Below are positions 48,073 through 58,758 of a stretch of 64,000 nt of DNA, piece after piece. Under the pieces are notes generated by a model. That model worked only from the letters and a program-made list of their open reading frames with translations, was not told where the DNA came from and searched no databases. The position numbers and the translations under genes were made by a program. The DNA comes from an uncultured Alphaproteobacteria bacterium (GTDB taxonomy: Bacteria > Pseudomonadota > Alphaproteobacteria > HIMB59): the NCBI GenBank assembly GCA_902521485.1, contig CABYRQ010000001.1, positions 310,001 to 374,000 on the forward strand, given 5' to 3'. Each line of letters starts with the position of its first letter. Position 1 is the stretch's first letter.

Positions 48073-49641
48073 TTATTTTTTCGTCTTTGACAACATTCTT
48101 TCTTCTAGCACGTTATCAAACAAATAAATTACAATAGAAAGAAAACAAATAATTGTTAAAGCATGCAAACTTCCATACTCAAACATTTCATTTGATGAAT
48201 ATTCGTATAGGCTAGTAGCAAGTGTATCAAAATTAAAAGGTCTTAGTAGTAAAGTAATAGGTAACTCTTTCACAGTATCGACAAACACTAAAAAAAATCC
48301 TGCTAATATGCTCAATTTTATCTGAGGTAAAATTATTCGAAAATATGTTGTTGACGATTTTCTTCCAATTAATCTTGAGGCATCATCAATTGATTTGCCA
48401 ATTTTTTCCATACCTGAGTCTAAAGAATTATTTGATAGAGCAATTAATCTTATTATGAGAGCTAAGGACAAGCCCAATAAAGTGGTAGATAAAGATAATG
48501 TTGTTAATCGATCAAAATAAAATAAAAAGAAAAGCACTCCTAAAGCTATTACTACACCTGGTATTGCATACCCAATGTTTATTATTTTTTTGTAATATAT
48601 AATGTGATTTTTACTTGTAAATCTTGAGTAATAACTAATTAATATTGAGATTATAACACATCCAATACCAGCAATAACTCCAAGCACGATTGAATTATAT
48701 AGTGAGTTAAAATAGTTATTAAAATCAATAAAATTTAAATTATTAAAAAATGTATAAATTACAAAAATAAGAGGCAGAATAAAGCCAAACAAAATAGGTA
48801 AGATTCCTAAGATCAATGTAATTATTCCAATAAACTTTCCTAATTTATATTTTGACCACTGAATATTTTCATAAGTATTATTATTGAATTTCCTTTTACC
48901 TCTTAATTTTTGCTCAAAAAAATATAACAAACCCATCACTAAAATAATAATTAAGGCCAATAGGAAAGCTAAGGGTAGATCATTTAATATCGCTATATAA
49001 TGAAAAACTCCTACTGAAAGTGTTTGTAAACCAAAAAAATCTGCAACACCAAAATCATTAACTGTTTCCATCAAAACTAATGCTAGTCCCGCTGCTATTC
49101 CAGGTAGGGCCATGGGTAAACCAATTTTAAAAAAACATTGATATGGATTTTTACCAAGAGTTTTTGCAGCCTCTATATATCTTGTTGAGAAATTTATGAT
49201 TGCAATCCTAGTTAGGATATAAACATATGGAAAAAAAGATAAAGAAATTATTAGCGAAGCCACTAAACTATTTCTTATTGAGAAACCATCATAAAACAAA
49301 AATTTTAGAGCTATAAAACCACCTGGCTCCAAAATTTCAGCATAAGTATATGCTGAAATATAGGCTGGAACTGCTAAGGGCAGTATTGCAAATATTTGTA
49401 GAACTTTTCGCCCCCAAAATTCGGTCATTGTATTTATCCATGCCAATGGCACACTGATGATTGTTGTAAAAATACTTACCATTACTATGAGTTTAGTAGA
49501 CCCAATTAAATATCTATTAATGTAAAGCTCATTGGTTAAAAAAATTGCACTCAAACCATTTGTTATAACTAAGGCTATAGGGGTAAGTAGTAGGAAGCTA
49601 ATTAATAAAAAGAAAAATAATTTAAATAAATTTACTGTCAT
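48073..49641 (-). CDS. Iron(III) ABC transporter permease (FbpB/AfuB-like, fused)
   Basis: EAAKTLGKNPYQCFFKIGLPMALPGI and DDASRLIGRKSSTTYFRIILPQIKLS duplicated permease loops. Confidence 0.88.
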   Translation of the reverse strand: MTVNLFKLFFFLLISFLLLTPIALVITNGLSAIFLTNELYINRYLIGSTKLIVMVSIFTTIISVPLAWINTMTEFWGRKVLQIFAILPLAVPAYISAYTYAEILEPGGFIALKFLFYDGFSIRNSLVASLIISLSFFPYVYILTRIAIINFSTRYIEAAKTLGKNPYQCFFKIGLPMALPGIAAGLALVLMETVNDFGVADFFGLQTLSVGVFHYIAILNDLPLAFLLALIIILVMGLLYFFEQKLRGKRKFNNNTYENIQWSKYKLGKFIGIITLILGILPILFGFILPLIFVIYTFFNNLNFIDFNNYFNSLYNSIVLGVIAGIGCVIISILISYYSRFTSKNHIIYYKKIINIGYAIPGVVIALGVLFFLFYFDRLTTLSLSTTLLGLSLALIIRLIALSNNSLDSGMEKIGKSIDDASRLIGRKSSTTYFRIILPQIKLSILAGFFLVFVDTVKELPITLLLRPFNFDTLATSLYEYSSNEMFEYGSLHALTIICFLSIVIYLFDNVLEERMLSKTKK

Positions 49642-50234
49642 AAAATTATGTAAAAAACACAGCCTAGTAACAATAGAGCCATGAATCTATTAAAATAAAT
49701 AATTTTTCTTTTATCATTAAGATATTTTCTAAATGAGTGTCCAATAGCAGCCCAAACTAAGGCACTAGTTGATGTTGAAATTACAAAACAAACAAATATT
49801 AAAATGAATTCCTCTAAGTATGTGAATTTATTTTGAATGAATATTGCAGAACTAGACATAGAAATACTTACAGCTTTTGGATTTATTAATTGAAAAAAAT
49901 AAATATCTTTAAATGTAAATCTTCTTTTCTTATTATTATCTGAAAATTCAGTCGAGATAAAAATTTTATATGCCAGATAAGTTAAGAAGATTGTTGCTAC
50001 TATTTTTATAAAAATCTTAAAATTTGGATAGCTCTCATAAATCTCTCCTATTCCTAATAAACATAGAGTTAAAACTGATAAAAATCCAAAAAAGACTCCC
50101 AATATAAGTGGGATTGTCGCTTTAAAACCATAATTTACAGCATTTGTTGAGAGAATTATGTTATTTGGTCCTGGTGTAATGGCAGCAGTCATTGCAAAAG
50201 TGAATATGGGCGCCATAAAGTAAATGTATTCCAA
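49638..50234 (-). CDS. LysE-family exporter
   Basis: TPGPNNIILSTNAVNYG, FFQLINPKAVSISMS. Confidence 0.88.
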   Translation of the reverse strand: MEYIYFMAPIFTFAMTAAITPGPNNIILSTNAVNYGFKATIPLILGVFFGFLSVLTLCLLGIGEIYESYPNFKIFIKIVATIFLTYLAYKIFISTEFSDNNKKRRFTFKDIYFFQLINPKAVSISMSSSAIFIQNKFTYLEEFILIFVCFVISTSTSALVWAAIGHSFRKYLNDKRKIIYFNRFMALLLLGCVFYIIL

Positions 50235-50331
50235 AGTATCGAGATATTATTCTTAAATTTAAATAAATATACAATTAGTTATCAATTTGCCTAATTTGTC
50301 TTAATAATATAAGTAAATAAGATTATTTTAA

Positions 50332-50417
50332 GGCGTTGTGGCGGAATGGTAGACGCGCCGGATTCAAAATCCGGTGAGGGCAACCTCGTGAGAGTTCGAG
50401 TCTCTCCAGCGCTACCA
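50332..50417 (+). tRNA. tRNA-Leu (CAA)
   Basis: GGCGTTG acceptor (G-U first pair), CCGGA-TTCAAAA-TCCGG anticodon arm, variable arm, GTTCGAGTC, ACCA end. Confidence 0.93.
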
Positions 50418-50432
50418 ACAACAATTAAAACT

Positions 50433-50903
50433 ATGAAAAATATTAAAAATTTAACGGCAGTTTTCTCATTGTTTTCCACAGGCATTACGATTGTAACAAA
50501 TGGAACAAACAGAAAACAGTTTTTTGGTTGTACAGTCAATTCTTTCTCAAGCCTTTCTCTTGTCCCTCCAAAGTTTTTATTTTGTCTTGGAAATGAAAAT
50601 TTAAATCTAAAAAGCTTTAAATTAAAAAGTCCTTTAAATGTAAATTTTTTAGCTAAATCTCAACTCAATTTATCTAATAAATTTGCTGGATCGTTAGAGA
50701 AGAGATGGGTGAATACAAAATATAAAATTGCGAGTAATAAAGTTCCTTTCTTTCCGGAGTCTTTAGGATTATTAGAGGCTAAAGTTGAAAAAAAAGTCAT
50801 GTCAGGTGATCATACAATTATCATATGTTTAATAACAAACTGCATAAAATTAAACACCAAAAAACCCCTTATTTATTATAAGAGCAAATATCACACCGTT
50901 TAA
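50433..50903 (+). CDS. Flavin reductase-like FMN-binding domain protein
   Basis: FSTGITIVTNGTNRKQFFGCTVNSFSSLSLVPPKFLFCLG; start trimmed to MKNIKNL. Confidence 0.8.
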   Translation: MKNIKNLTAVFSLFSTGITIVTNGTNRKQFFGCTVNSFSSLSLVPPKFLFCLGNENLNLKSFKLKSPLNVNFLAKSQLNLSNKFAGSLEKRWVNTKYKIASNKVPFFPESLGLLEAKVEKKVMSGDHTIIICLITNCIKLNTKKPLIYYKSKYHTV

Positions 50904-50911
50904 TTCTTTCT

Positions 50912-51847
50912 ATGAAATATATCAATAGCAGTTTTGAAGAAATTAATATCGATGAAAAGCTGTGTTTAACAATAGGTAACTTTGATGGTATTCACAAAGG
51001 TCATAGAGAGATAATCAAAAACCTAATACGTGAAACTAAAATATCAAAATCTAAATCTGCTATTTTATCATTCACACCACATCCAAAAATTTATTTTAAA
51101 AAACAAAATAATTTTATGATTAATTCTCAATTAAAAAAAAAAGAGATTTTAGAGAGCTTAGATTTAGACTATTTAATTGACTTAAATTTTAATAAAAAAT
51201 TTACTCAACTAAATCATTTTGAATTCGAAGATAAAATTTTATTAGGAAAACTTAATGCCGAAAAAATCTTAATAGGGAGAGACTTCCAATATGGTAATAA
51301 AAGAAAAGGAAACATAGAGACCTTAAGAATATTTTGTGAGAAAAATAATATTCAACTAAACGAAATTGATCTCATTTTCGATGATCAAAATAATAACAAA
51401 ATTTCTTCAAGTAAAATAAGAGAAAATCTTAACTTAGGAAATATTGAATCTGCAAATAAAGATTTGAAAAGAAAATTTAGTATTTCTGGTAAAGTTATTA
51501 AAGGCGATCAAAGAGGTCGTACAATTGGCATTCCCACAGCCAATATTGAGTACCCTATAAATACAATTATTATTCCATATGGTGTCTATGCTGTAGAGAC
51601 CACAATTGATGGAAATACTTACTTTGGTATTGTTAATTTTGGTATAAGACCAACCTTTAATAAAGAAAAGCCAATTGTTGAGGCTTATTTGTTTGATTTT
51701 GACAATAATATTTATGATAAGAATATAGAATTATTTTTTTATAAACAAATTCGACAAGAGAAAAAATTTAATGGTATAAAAGAATTATTAAATCAAATCA
51801 ATTTAGATATCGCTGAAGCAAAAAAATTATTAGATTATGGAAATTAA
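50912..51847 (+). CDS. ribF: Bifunctional riboflavin kinase/FAD synthetase
   Basis: TIGNFDGIHKGHREII, GRDFQYGNKRKGN, GDQRGRTIGIPTANIEY, NFGIRPTF. Confidence 0.95.
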   Translation: MKYINSSFEEINIDEKLCLTIGNFDGIHKGHREIIKNLIRETKISKSKSAILSFTPHPKIYFKKQNNFMINSQLKKKEILESLDLDYLIDLNFNKKFTQLNHFEFEDKILLGKLNAEKILIGRDFQYGNKRKGNIETLRIFCEKNNIQLNEIDLIFDDQNNNKISSSKIRENLNLGNIESANKDLKRKFSISGKVIKGDQRGRTIGIPTANIEYPINTIIIPYGVYAVETTIDGNTYFGIVNFGIRPTFNKEKPIVEAYLFDFDNNIYDKNIELFFYKQIRQEKKFNGIKELLNQINLDIAEAKKLLDYGN

Positions 51848-54617
51848 AGACTCTATTACTCTTCCAAAGACTGGATTTTCAATGAAAGCTGACTTGCCTA
51901 AAAAAGAGCCAGGAATTCTTGATGAATGGCTTAAAAATGACATATATAAAAAATTAAGAGAACAATCCAATTCTAAAGAAAAATTCATTCTTCACGACGG
52001 ACCTCCTTATGCAAATGGCCATCTTCATATGGGTCATGCTCTCAATAAAATTTTAAAAGATATAATTGTAAAATATCAACAACTTCTTAATAAAAACTCT
52101 ATTTATGTTCCTGGATGGGATTGTCACGGACTACCTATTGAATGGAAAATAGAGGAGGAATACAGATCTAAAAAGAAAAATAAAGACGATGTACCTGTGA
52201 TTGAATTTAGAAAACAGTGTAGGGACTTTGCTAATAAGTGGATATCTATTCAAAAAAAAGAATTCCAAAGATTGGGAGTAATTGGCGATTGGGATAACCC
52301 ATACACAACCATGCATTTTCATGCAGAGGCACAAATAGTGAGAGAACTAGGAAAGTTTCTCAAAAATGGTGGTATTTATAAAGGACACAGACCTGTTTTA
52401 TGGTCTGTCATAGAAAAAACAGCTCTAGCAGATGCAGAAGTTGAATATCATGATCATAAATCAACAACAATATATGCTTGTTTTCCAATTTCAAAAACTG
52501 ATAACAATAAATTAAAAGATCACTCTATTGTTATTTGGACAACTACTCCTTGGACAATACCAGGTAACAGAGCTCTAGCAGTTCATAACGAAATTGAATA
52601 CAAATCTTTAAATTTTAAAATTAATGATGGAAACAAAAACGTTATTGTAGCTAGCAATTTGTTTGAGTCATTTATTAAAGAAAATAAAATTGAAGAATAC
52701 AAAGTTAATTTTTCTATTAAAGGTCATGAATTAACTAATACTTTTTGTAAACACACTTTATACGACTCTGGATATAATTTCGAAGTTCCTATTCTTCATG
52801 GTGATTTCGTAACTACTGAACAAGGTACGGGCATAGTTCATATTTGTCCAGTACATGGAATGGATGATTTTATCTTGGGAAAACAACATGATTTAGAATT
52901 ACCCATGACAATAAATGAAAGTGGAATATATTATGATCATATTCCTGTATTTAATGGCCAACACATCTTTAAAGTTGATCAAAATGTTTGTGATGAAATA
53001 AAAAAAAACAAAAACCTTATATCACAAGGTATTTTGGTTCATAGCTATCCTCACTCTTGGAGATCTAAAGCACCCTTGGTATATAAAAATACATCACAAT
53101 GGTTTATCTCAATGGATACAAACAATTTAAGAACAAAAGCACTTAAAGCTATTGATGAAACTGATTTTTTCCCAAAACAAGGACAAAAAAGATTAAGAAG
53201 CATGATACAGGACCGTCCGGATTGGTGTGTGTCGAGACAAAGAGTTTGGGGGGTGCCTTTACCAATATTTGTCAACAAAAAAACAGGTGAACCTCTTCGC
53301 GATCAAAATATTATTGAAAAAATTGCAAAGATTTATGAATTAGAGGGTGGTGATGCCTGGTTTAATTCCGAACCCTCAAGATTTTTATTACCTGAATATG
53401 ACCCAAATGATTTTGAACAAGTAAAAGATGTCGTTGAAGTTTGGTTTGATAGTGGTTCAACCCATTCTTATGTTTTAGAAGCTAGAGAAGATCTTCACTG
53501 GCCAGCATCGATGTATTTAGAGGGTTCAGACCAACATAGAGGTTGGTTTCACTCCTCATTACTTGAGTCATGCGGTACAAGAGATAAGGCACCTTTTGAA
53601 AGTATTTTATCACATGGCTTTGTTGTGGATGGTAAAGGTAGAAAAATGTCTAAGTCAGTTGGAAACGTTATTTCCCCAGATGAAATAATCAATAAATACG
53701 GCGCAGATATATTGCGTATTTGGGTTGTTGCATCAGATTATTCTGAGGATCTTAAAATTGACAATCAGATTATCAACTACCAAATAGACTCTTATAGAAA
53801 AATAAGAAACACATTAAGATTCCTTTTAGGAAATCTTAATAACTTTAATAAACAAAATTTAGCTGTCCCAGAAGAAATGCCTGAATTAGAAAGATACATC
53901 TTAACGCGAATTTCAAGCCTTAATGAAAAACTTAAAGAATTAGTTTCAAAACATGATTACCATGCTATTTACACTGCTTTACTAAATTTCTGTACTCTCG
54001 AGCTATCAGCATTTTATTTTGATATTAGAAAGGACTCCTTATATTGTGATGATATAAAAAGTTTAAAAAGAAGATCAGCTTCAACATGTTTACATATAAT
54101 ATTTGAGTTTCTAACAAAATGGCTTTCACCGATTGTTTCATTTACATGTGAGGAAGCATGGAAGTCTAGGAGTTATAATAACGAAGAAAGTATTTTATTA
54201 CAAAATGTTAAAGATGATGAATTTACTTATAAGGATATTTCGCTTGAAAAAGTTTTTGAAGAATTAAAAAGAGTAAGAAAAAGTGTCACCTCCGCCTTAG
54301 AGCTAAAAAGAAATGAAAAATTAATTGGCTCAAGCCTTCAAGCCAAAGTAATTTTATTTTTATCTGAATATACAAAAAAAATAATTGCAGATTTAGATTT
54401 GGCTGAGATGTGTATTGTCAGCAATGTTGAAACACACGATATTTCAAATAGGTCAAAGGAATCAATCAATATTGAAGATGAGGAAATATTTGTAGAGATA
54501 AAATTAGCTGATGGAAAAAAATGTGAGCGATGTTGGGCTGTACTGCAAGAAGTATTATCCAGTAAAAATAATTTATGCAATCGATGTGAAGATGTTTGGA
54601 AATCTTTTCAACAATAA
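51837..54617 (+). CDS. ileS: Isoleucyl-tRNA synthetase
   Basis: HDGPPYANGHLHMGHALNKILKD, GRKMSKSVGNV, DWCVSRQRVWGVPLP, C-terminal zinc CERC..CNRC. Confidence 0.98.
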   Translation: MEIKDSITLPKTGFSMKADLPKKEPGILDEWLKNDIYKKLREQSNSKEKFILHDGPPYANGHLHMGHALNKILKDIIVKYQQLLNKNSIYVPGWDCHGLPIEWKIEEEYRSKKKNKDDVPVIEFRKQCRDFANKWISIQKKEFQRLGVIGDWDNPYTTMHFHAEAQIVRELGKFLKNGGIYKGHRPVLWSVIEKTALADAEVEYHDHKSTTIYACFPISKTDNNKLKDHSIVIWTTTPWTIPGNRALAVHNEIEYKSLNFKINDGNKNVIVASNLFESFIKENKIEEYKVNFSIKGHELTNTFCKHTLYDSGYNFEVPILHGDFVTTEQGTGIVHICPVHGMDDFILGKQHDLELPMTINESGIYYDHIPVFNGQHIFKVDQNVCDEIKKNKNLISQGILVHSYPHSWRSKAPLVYKNTSQWFISMDTNNLRTKALKAIDETDFFPKQGQKRLRSMIQDRPDWCVSRQRVWGVPLPIFVNKKTGEPLRDQNIIEKIAKIYELEGGDAWFNSEPSRFLLPEYDPNDFEQVKDVVEVWFDSGSTHSYVLEAREDLHWPASMYLEGSDQHRGWFHSSLLESCGTRDKAPFESILSHGFVVDGKGRKMSKSVGNVISPDEIINKYGADILRIWVVASDYSEDLKIDNQIINYQIDSYRKIRNTLRFLLGNLNNFNKQNLAVPEEMPELERYILTRISSLNEKLKELVSKHDYHAIYTALLNFCTLELSAFYFDIRKDSLYCDDIKSLKRRSASTCLHIIFEFLTKWLSPIVSFTCEEAWKSRSYNNEESILLQNVKDDEFTYKDISLEKVFEELKRVRKSVTSALELKRNEKLIGSSLQAKVILFLSEYTKKIIADLDLAEMCIVSNVETHDISNRSKESINIEDEEIFVEIKLADGKKCERCWAVLQEVLSSKNNLCNRCEDVWKSFQQ

Positions 54618-55077
54618 GTTTAACTTAAGTTTAATTTATTTATTTTTATCTCTCGTGATCTTAGATCAACTCACGAAATACCTAGTTATAGAAAATTTTG
54701 ATCTATATGACTCAGTAAAACTCCTGCCATTAGTCAATTTAACATTTGTTGTAAATTATGGTTTTGCTTTTGGGTTTTTAAATAACCCCTCTATTAATCA
54801 AATATTAGTCTCAATAGTAATATTAATGATAATTTTATATTTTCTATATCTGCTTTTAAAAACTCAAGATAAAATATTCAAATTATCACTTGTCTTAATC
54901 TTATCTGGAGCGATCGGTAATTTTATTGACAGAATTATTAGGGGTTTTGTTATTGATTTTATTGACGTATATATAGATGTATTTCACTGGCCAGCATTCA
55001 ATATTGCTGATAGCTGTATAACAATTGGATTTGTGATATTGATGATAAATATTTTATTTTTAAACAAAAAATTATGA
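54592..55077 (+). CDS. lspA: Lipoprotein signal peptidase
   Basis: LDQLTKYLV, NYGFAFGFL, GAIGNFIDRIIRGFVIDFID, WPAFNIADS. Confidence 0.95.
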   Translation: MFGNLFNNKFNLSLIYLFLSLVILDQLTKYLVIENFDLYDSVKLLPLVNLTFVVNYGFAFGFLNNPSINQILVSIVILMIILYFLYLLLKTQDKIFKLSLVLILSGAIGNFIDRIIRGFVIDFIDVYIDVFHWPAFNIADSCITIGFVILMINILFLNKKL

Positions 55078-55385
55078 AAAATTTTTTAATAATTACATTA
55101 ACTATATTTGTAATTTCTTGCCAAAGAGAAATAAATAATCAGGCAGGTATGGGTTATAATAAAACTTTGATTATTCCTCCAACAAATGACCTCCCATTAC
55201 CAGGCTCAACAGATAAAATTAATAATTTTGAAAAAAATGATAATTCTATTATTAATTCAATTCTTGACCAAACTCAGGCAAAAGATGTTAACCCAGCAAT
55301 TATAGATAAGATAGACGCTGATAGTGGATACAAGACAGATGAGAATTTATTTCAAAAATTATTTAAGGGAAAAAGCAAAAGATAA
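55074..55385 (+). CDS. Small lipoprotein (DUF3035-like position after lspA)
   Basis: MKNFLIITLTIFVISCQRE lipobox. Confidence 0.65.
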   Translation: MKNFLIITLTIFVISCQREINNQAGMGYNKTLIIPPTNDLPLPGSTDKINNFEKNDNSIINSILDQTQAKDVNPAIIDKIDADSGYKTDENLFQKLFKGKSKR

Positions 55386-55411
55386 ATTTTTATTCTTTTC
55401 AGGAGACCAAA

Positions 55412-56569
55412 TTGTTAGTCAAAAATAATTCGAAAAAATTAAAATTTAACTTTAATAAGAATGTCAAATACTCAATTAAAGAATTTCTTTCATTAGATAT
55501 GTTTAATCCCATTAATCAAAAAAATTATTTTGATAGATATAATTTAAATTTATTTGAAAAAAAAAAATTTAGAACCCATGTATTTGGCATGGGTGGATCT
55601 TCATTAAGCACAAAATTACTAACGCAGTTTTTAGATCCTTATTCATTAGGTAAAAATCTTTTTATATTTGATAATCCTTCACCAGTTAAAATAAAAAACT
55701 CATTACTAGATTTACAGATTAATAAAAATGACAAATTTATATTTATCTCTAAATCTGGAAATACTATAGAAATTAAATATTTCTTACACATGGTAATTAA
55801 AATATTAAATAAAAAAAAAGTCTCAGATATATATAAAAAATTTATTTTTATTACTGAAAATAGTGAAAATTATATGAAGAAATATGCAAAAAAAAATAAT
55901 ATTTTATGTTTTGATCATGATCCAAATATTGGAGGAAGATTTAGTATATTTTCAATTACGGCTATTTTACCATTACTATTAATTGGATTTCCATTATCTA
56001 AAATTTTAAACTCATTTAAAAAAGCTAAATCATTAATAAAAAAAAATCACTCTAAATTATCCAAAGAAATTTTTTCGTCCATTGGATTTGAAAAAAAATT
56101 TAAATTAAATATTTTAGTAGGTTTGAGTTATCATGATAAAATTAACACAGTAAATGAATGGTATAGACAAATATTTGCTGAGAGTTTAGGTAAAAACAGC
56201 AATGCAAAAAATTACATTTCTTCCTATGGTTCTATAGACCAACATAGCCAATTTCAACTTTATATAGATGGGCCCAATGATAAGCATTTCAATTTTTTTA
56301 AAATATCTACTCCAAAAAATAGTATTTCCTCTAATTCTAATCTCATCAAAGGTTATAATTTAATGAGCGCACTAGAAGAGGGAGCTATAAAAACTTTGCA
56401 ACAAAAAAAATTTTTAGTGTCACAAATCTCAATTAAAGATGATTTCAATGATTATTGTTACTTATTGATATATTTAATCTTTGATGTCTACTTAAGGTCA
56501 ATATATGAAAAAATTAATTTTCTTGATCAACCGGCTGTTGAAATTTTAAAAAAAAATACAAAAGCATAA
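55412..56569 (+). CDS. pgi: Glucose-6-phosphate isomerase (diverged; TTG start)
   Basis: FGMGGSSLSTKLL, FISKSGNTIEIKY, GGRFSIFSITAILPL, ESLGKNSNAKNYISSYGSIDQHSQFQLY. Confidence 0.88.
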   Translation: MLVKNNSKKLKFNFNKNVKYSIKEFLSLDMFNPINQKNYFDRYNLNLFEKKKFRTHVFGMGGSSLSTKLLTQFLDPYSLGKNLFIFDNPSPVKIKNSLLDLQINKNDKFIFISKSGNTIEIKYFLHMVIKILNKKKVSDIYKKFIFITENSENYMKKYAKKNNILCFDHDPNIGGRFSIFSITAILPLLLIGFPLSKILNSFKKAKSLIKKNHSKLSKEIFSSIGFEKKFKLNILVGLSYHDKINTVNEWYRQIFAESLGKNSNAKNYISSYGSIDQHSQFQLYIDGPNDKHFNFFKISTPKNSISSNSNLIKGYNLMSALEEGAIKTLQQKKFLVSQISIKDDFNDYCYLLIYLIFDVYLRSIYEKINFLDQPAVEILKKNTKA

Positions 56570-56570
56570 A

Positions 56571-56864
56571 GTGATAAATAATTTAATAAATTTTTTTGGT
56601 GCAAATTCTAAATTACATCTAATAAAAATATTTATAATTTTTGGACTAGCAGGATCTCTTTCAGTTGTTTTATCAGAACCATTACTTCAATTAGTATCAA
56701 TAGAAAAATTTATTTCAAATAAATTTTTCTATTGGTTAATTAGATTAATAATAATTTTTCCCATATATCAATTTGTACTAATTGGTGTTGCTTTGCTATT
56801 TGGAGAATTTAGATATTTTAAAAAATTTTTTATAAAATTTATTAATTATTTCAAAATTTATTAA
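56571..56864 (+). CDS. Small membrane protein (GTG start)
   Basis: 97 aa, two or three TM; 1 nt after pgi stop. Confidence 0.6.
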   Translation: MINNLINFFGANSKLHLIKIFIIFGLAGSLSVVLSEPLLQLVSIEKFISNKFFYWLIRLIIIFPIYQFVLIGVALLFGEFRYFKKFFIKFINYFKIY

Positions 56865-57388
56865 GTTCTAAAAAAAAATAAATTTTTATTTTTGTATTGC
56901 TTTTTTAATATGAGATTATCTAAGTTTATTAAATTTGAACTTTCCAATATGACTAAGATATTTGATTGAATATTCATCAATATTTTTTTTTGAATTAATT
57001 CAAAATCATGATCATACGGAGGATCGATATAAATTACATGACAATAATTTAAAATATCTATTTTTTGTTTATAAGGATCATAATTAGTTATTTCATAATT
57101 TATCTCGTTAATTTTTTTTAGAAACCTTTCAATTTTATTAGTATGTTTTTTTTCGATATCGTTAAATATTACTTTTTTTACACCCCTAGATAACGCTTCT
57201 ATACCAATTGAACCTGTTCCTGCAAACAAATCACACAATGTAACTTGATTGAGGTCTACATTCAGATCATTATTATGTAATAATAAATTGAATATATCCT
57301 CTCTAATTCTTGTTAAGGTTGGTCTGTAATCGTTTTTAGACTCAACTAATATCTTTCTCCCCTTATATTTACCGCTAATAACTTTCAT
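56861..57388 (-). CDS. rsmD: 16S rRNA (guanine966-N2)-methyltransferase
   Basis: GKYKGRKI, RPTLTRIREDIFNLL, DLFAGTGSIGIEALSRG, YIDPPYD. Confidence 0.93.
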   Translation of the reverse strand: MKVISGKYKGRKILVESKNDYRPTLTRIREDIFNLLLHNNDLNVDLNQVTLCDLFAGTGSIGIEALSRGVKKVIFNDIEKKHTNKIERFLKKINEINYEITNYDPYKQKIDILNYCHVIYIDPPYDHDFELIQKKILMNIQSNILVILESSNLINLDNLILKKQYKNKNLFFFRT

Positions 57389-58061
57389 TAACCTGCACTT
57401 CTTTGTATTCACCATAGGTTATAGATTTTAATAGAAAACGACCGTAAGAGATCCTTTTAAGCTTTTCTACTTTTAAATTGAATAATGAACAAATATTTCT
57501 TATTTCTCTATTTTTTCCCTCAGTAAGATTAAATCTCAGTACATGTTTGTTTATATTAGAGTGAACTAATTTTACATTGGGTTTTTTATATATTTCTTTT
57601 CCATAAATTTTTTTATTTATTGATTGAAGCTTATTTTGATCAAAATTACCAATTACGTTAACAAGATAAGATCTTTTAATATTTGATTTAGGAAGTTCCA
57701 TATATCTTTTAAAAGAGGTCTCTTTTGTAAATAGTAATAAACCCTCAGAATTAAAATCTAGTCTACCAATATAGTGATACTGGTGATATTTCTTAGGAAG
57801 AAAGTCATAAACAATTTTTCTATCTTTTTCATCTTTTTTGGATGTGATACAACCTCTCGGTTTATGAAATAGTATTATATTAAGTTTATTCGATTTAAGT
57901 TTTTCAATCTCAAAAATATCTTTATCAGTTACTGATATAAATGGTCTTGTTTCAATATTACCATTTAAAGTTACTTTTTTATCTTTTATTAAACTTTCTG
58001 CTTGGTTTCTCGAAATTTTAAATTGAATTGATAATTTTTTACTAAAAGTTATTTTTTGCAT
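57375..58061 (-). CDS. Pseudouridine synthase, RsuA/RluB family
   Basis: YIGRLDFNSEGLLLFT, LTEGKNREIRNI, S4-like N-terminus. Confidence 0.93.
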   Translation of the reverse strand: MQKITFSKKLSIQFKISRNQAESLIKDKKVTLNGNIETRPFISVTDKDIFEIEKLKSNKLNIILFHKPRGCITSKKDEKDRKIVYDFLPKKYHQYHYIGRLDFNSEGLLLFTKETSFKRYMELPKSNIKRSYLVNVIGNFDQNKLQSINKKIYGKEIYKKPNVKLVHSNINKHVLRFNLTEGKNREIRNICSLFNLKVEKLKRISYGRFLLKSITYGEYKEVQVNESY

Positions 58062-58758
58062 GATCTGTAAACAGCTTTATTATACTTCTATCAAACTCTG
58101 TTATTAAAAATTCAGGATGCCATTGAACACCCATACATAATGGATGTTGATTATGATGAAAAGCTTCAATTAGATTATCAGGCGCATAAGCATCTACTAT
58201 TAAATTTTGACCAATTTTATTAATGCCCTGATGATGAGCGCTATTAACAAAAATTTTTTGACTATTTTTAAATATCTTAAGATTAGATCCATCACCTAAA
58301 AATATTTCATGACTAGTCTCATCTCTTGGATTGGGTTGTTCGTGTTCAATAAATGACTCAATATCTTGGATTAAACTACCACCAAAAAATACATTAAGAA
58401 GTTGGCACCCTCCACATATTCCCAAAATAGGTTTATTATAGGGAAAATATTTTTCTAATATTTCAAATTCAAATTTAGTCCTATCTTTAATGGTTTGAAT
58501 TTTATCTGAATGAGTATTTTCACCGTAATATTTTGGATCAATATCAAAGTCCCCTCCTGAGATGAGTAATCCATCTAAAAAATCTATATTTTCTATAGTC
58601 TCTGTTATAGGAAGTATTATTGGCGTACACCCAAACTGATATAAACAGTCTGAATAATGGCGTCTTAAAGCAAACCAAGGATATTTAGAATATGTGTTTT
58701 CTTTTTCCTTATAATCAGTTGTAATACCAATGACTGGGGATCTATTCACAATGAACAA
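58042..58758 (-). CDS. Gamma-glutamyl-GABA hydrolase-like class I glutamine amidotransferase
   Basis: PVIGITTDY, GLLISGGDFDIDPKYYGE, PILGICGGCQLLNV, GVQWHPEF. Confidence 0.92.
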   Translation of the reverse strand: MFIVNRSPVIGITTDYKEKENTYSKYPWFALRRHYSDCLYQFGCTPIILPITETIENIDFLDGLLISGGDFDIDPKYYGENTHSDKIQTIKDRTKFEFEILEKYFPYNKPILGICGGCQLLNVFFGGSLIQDIESFIEHEQPNPRDETSHEIFLGDGSNLKIFKNSQKIFVNSAHHQGINKIGQNLIVDAYAPDNLIEAFHHNQHPLCMGVQWHPEFLITEFDRSIIKLFTDHAKNNF

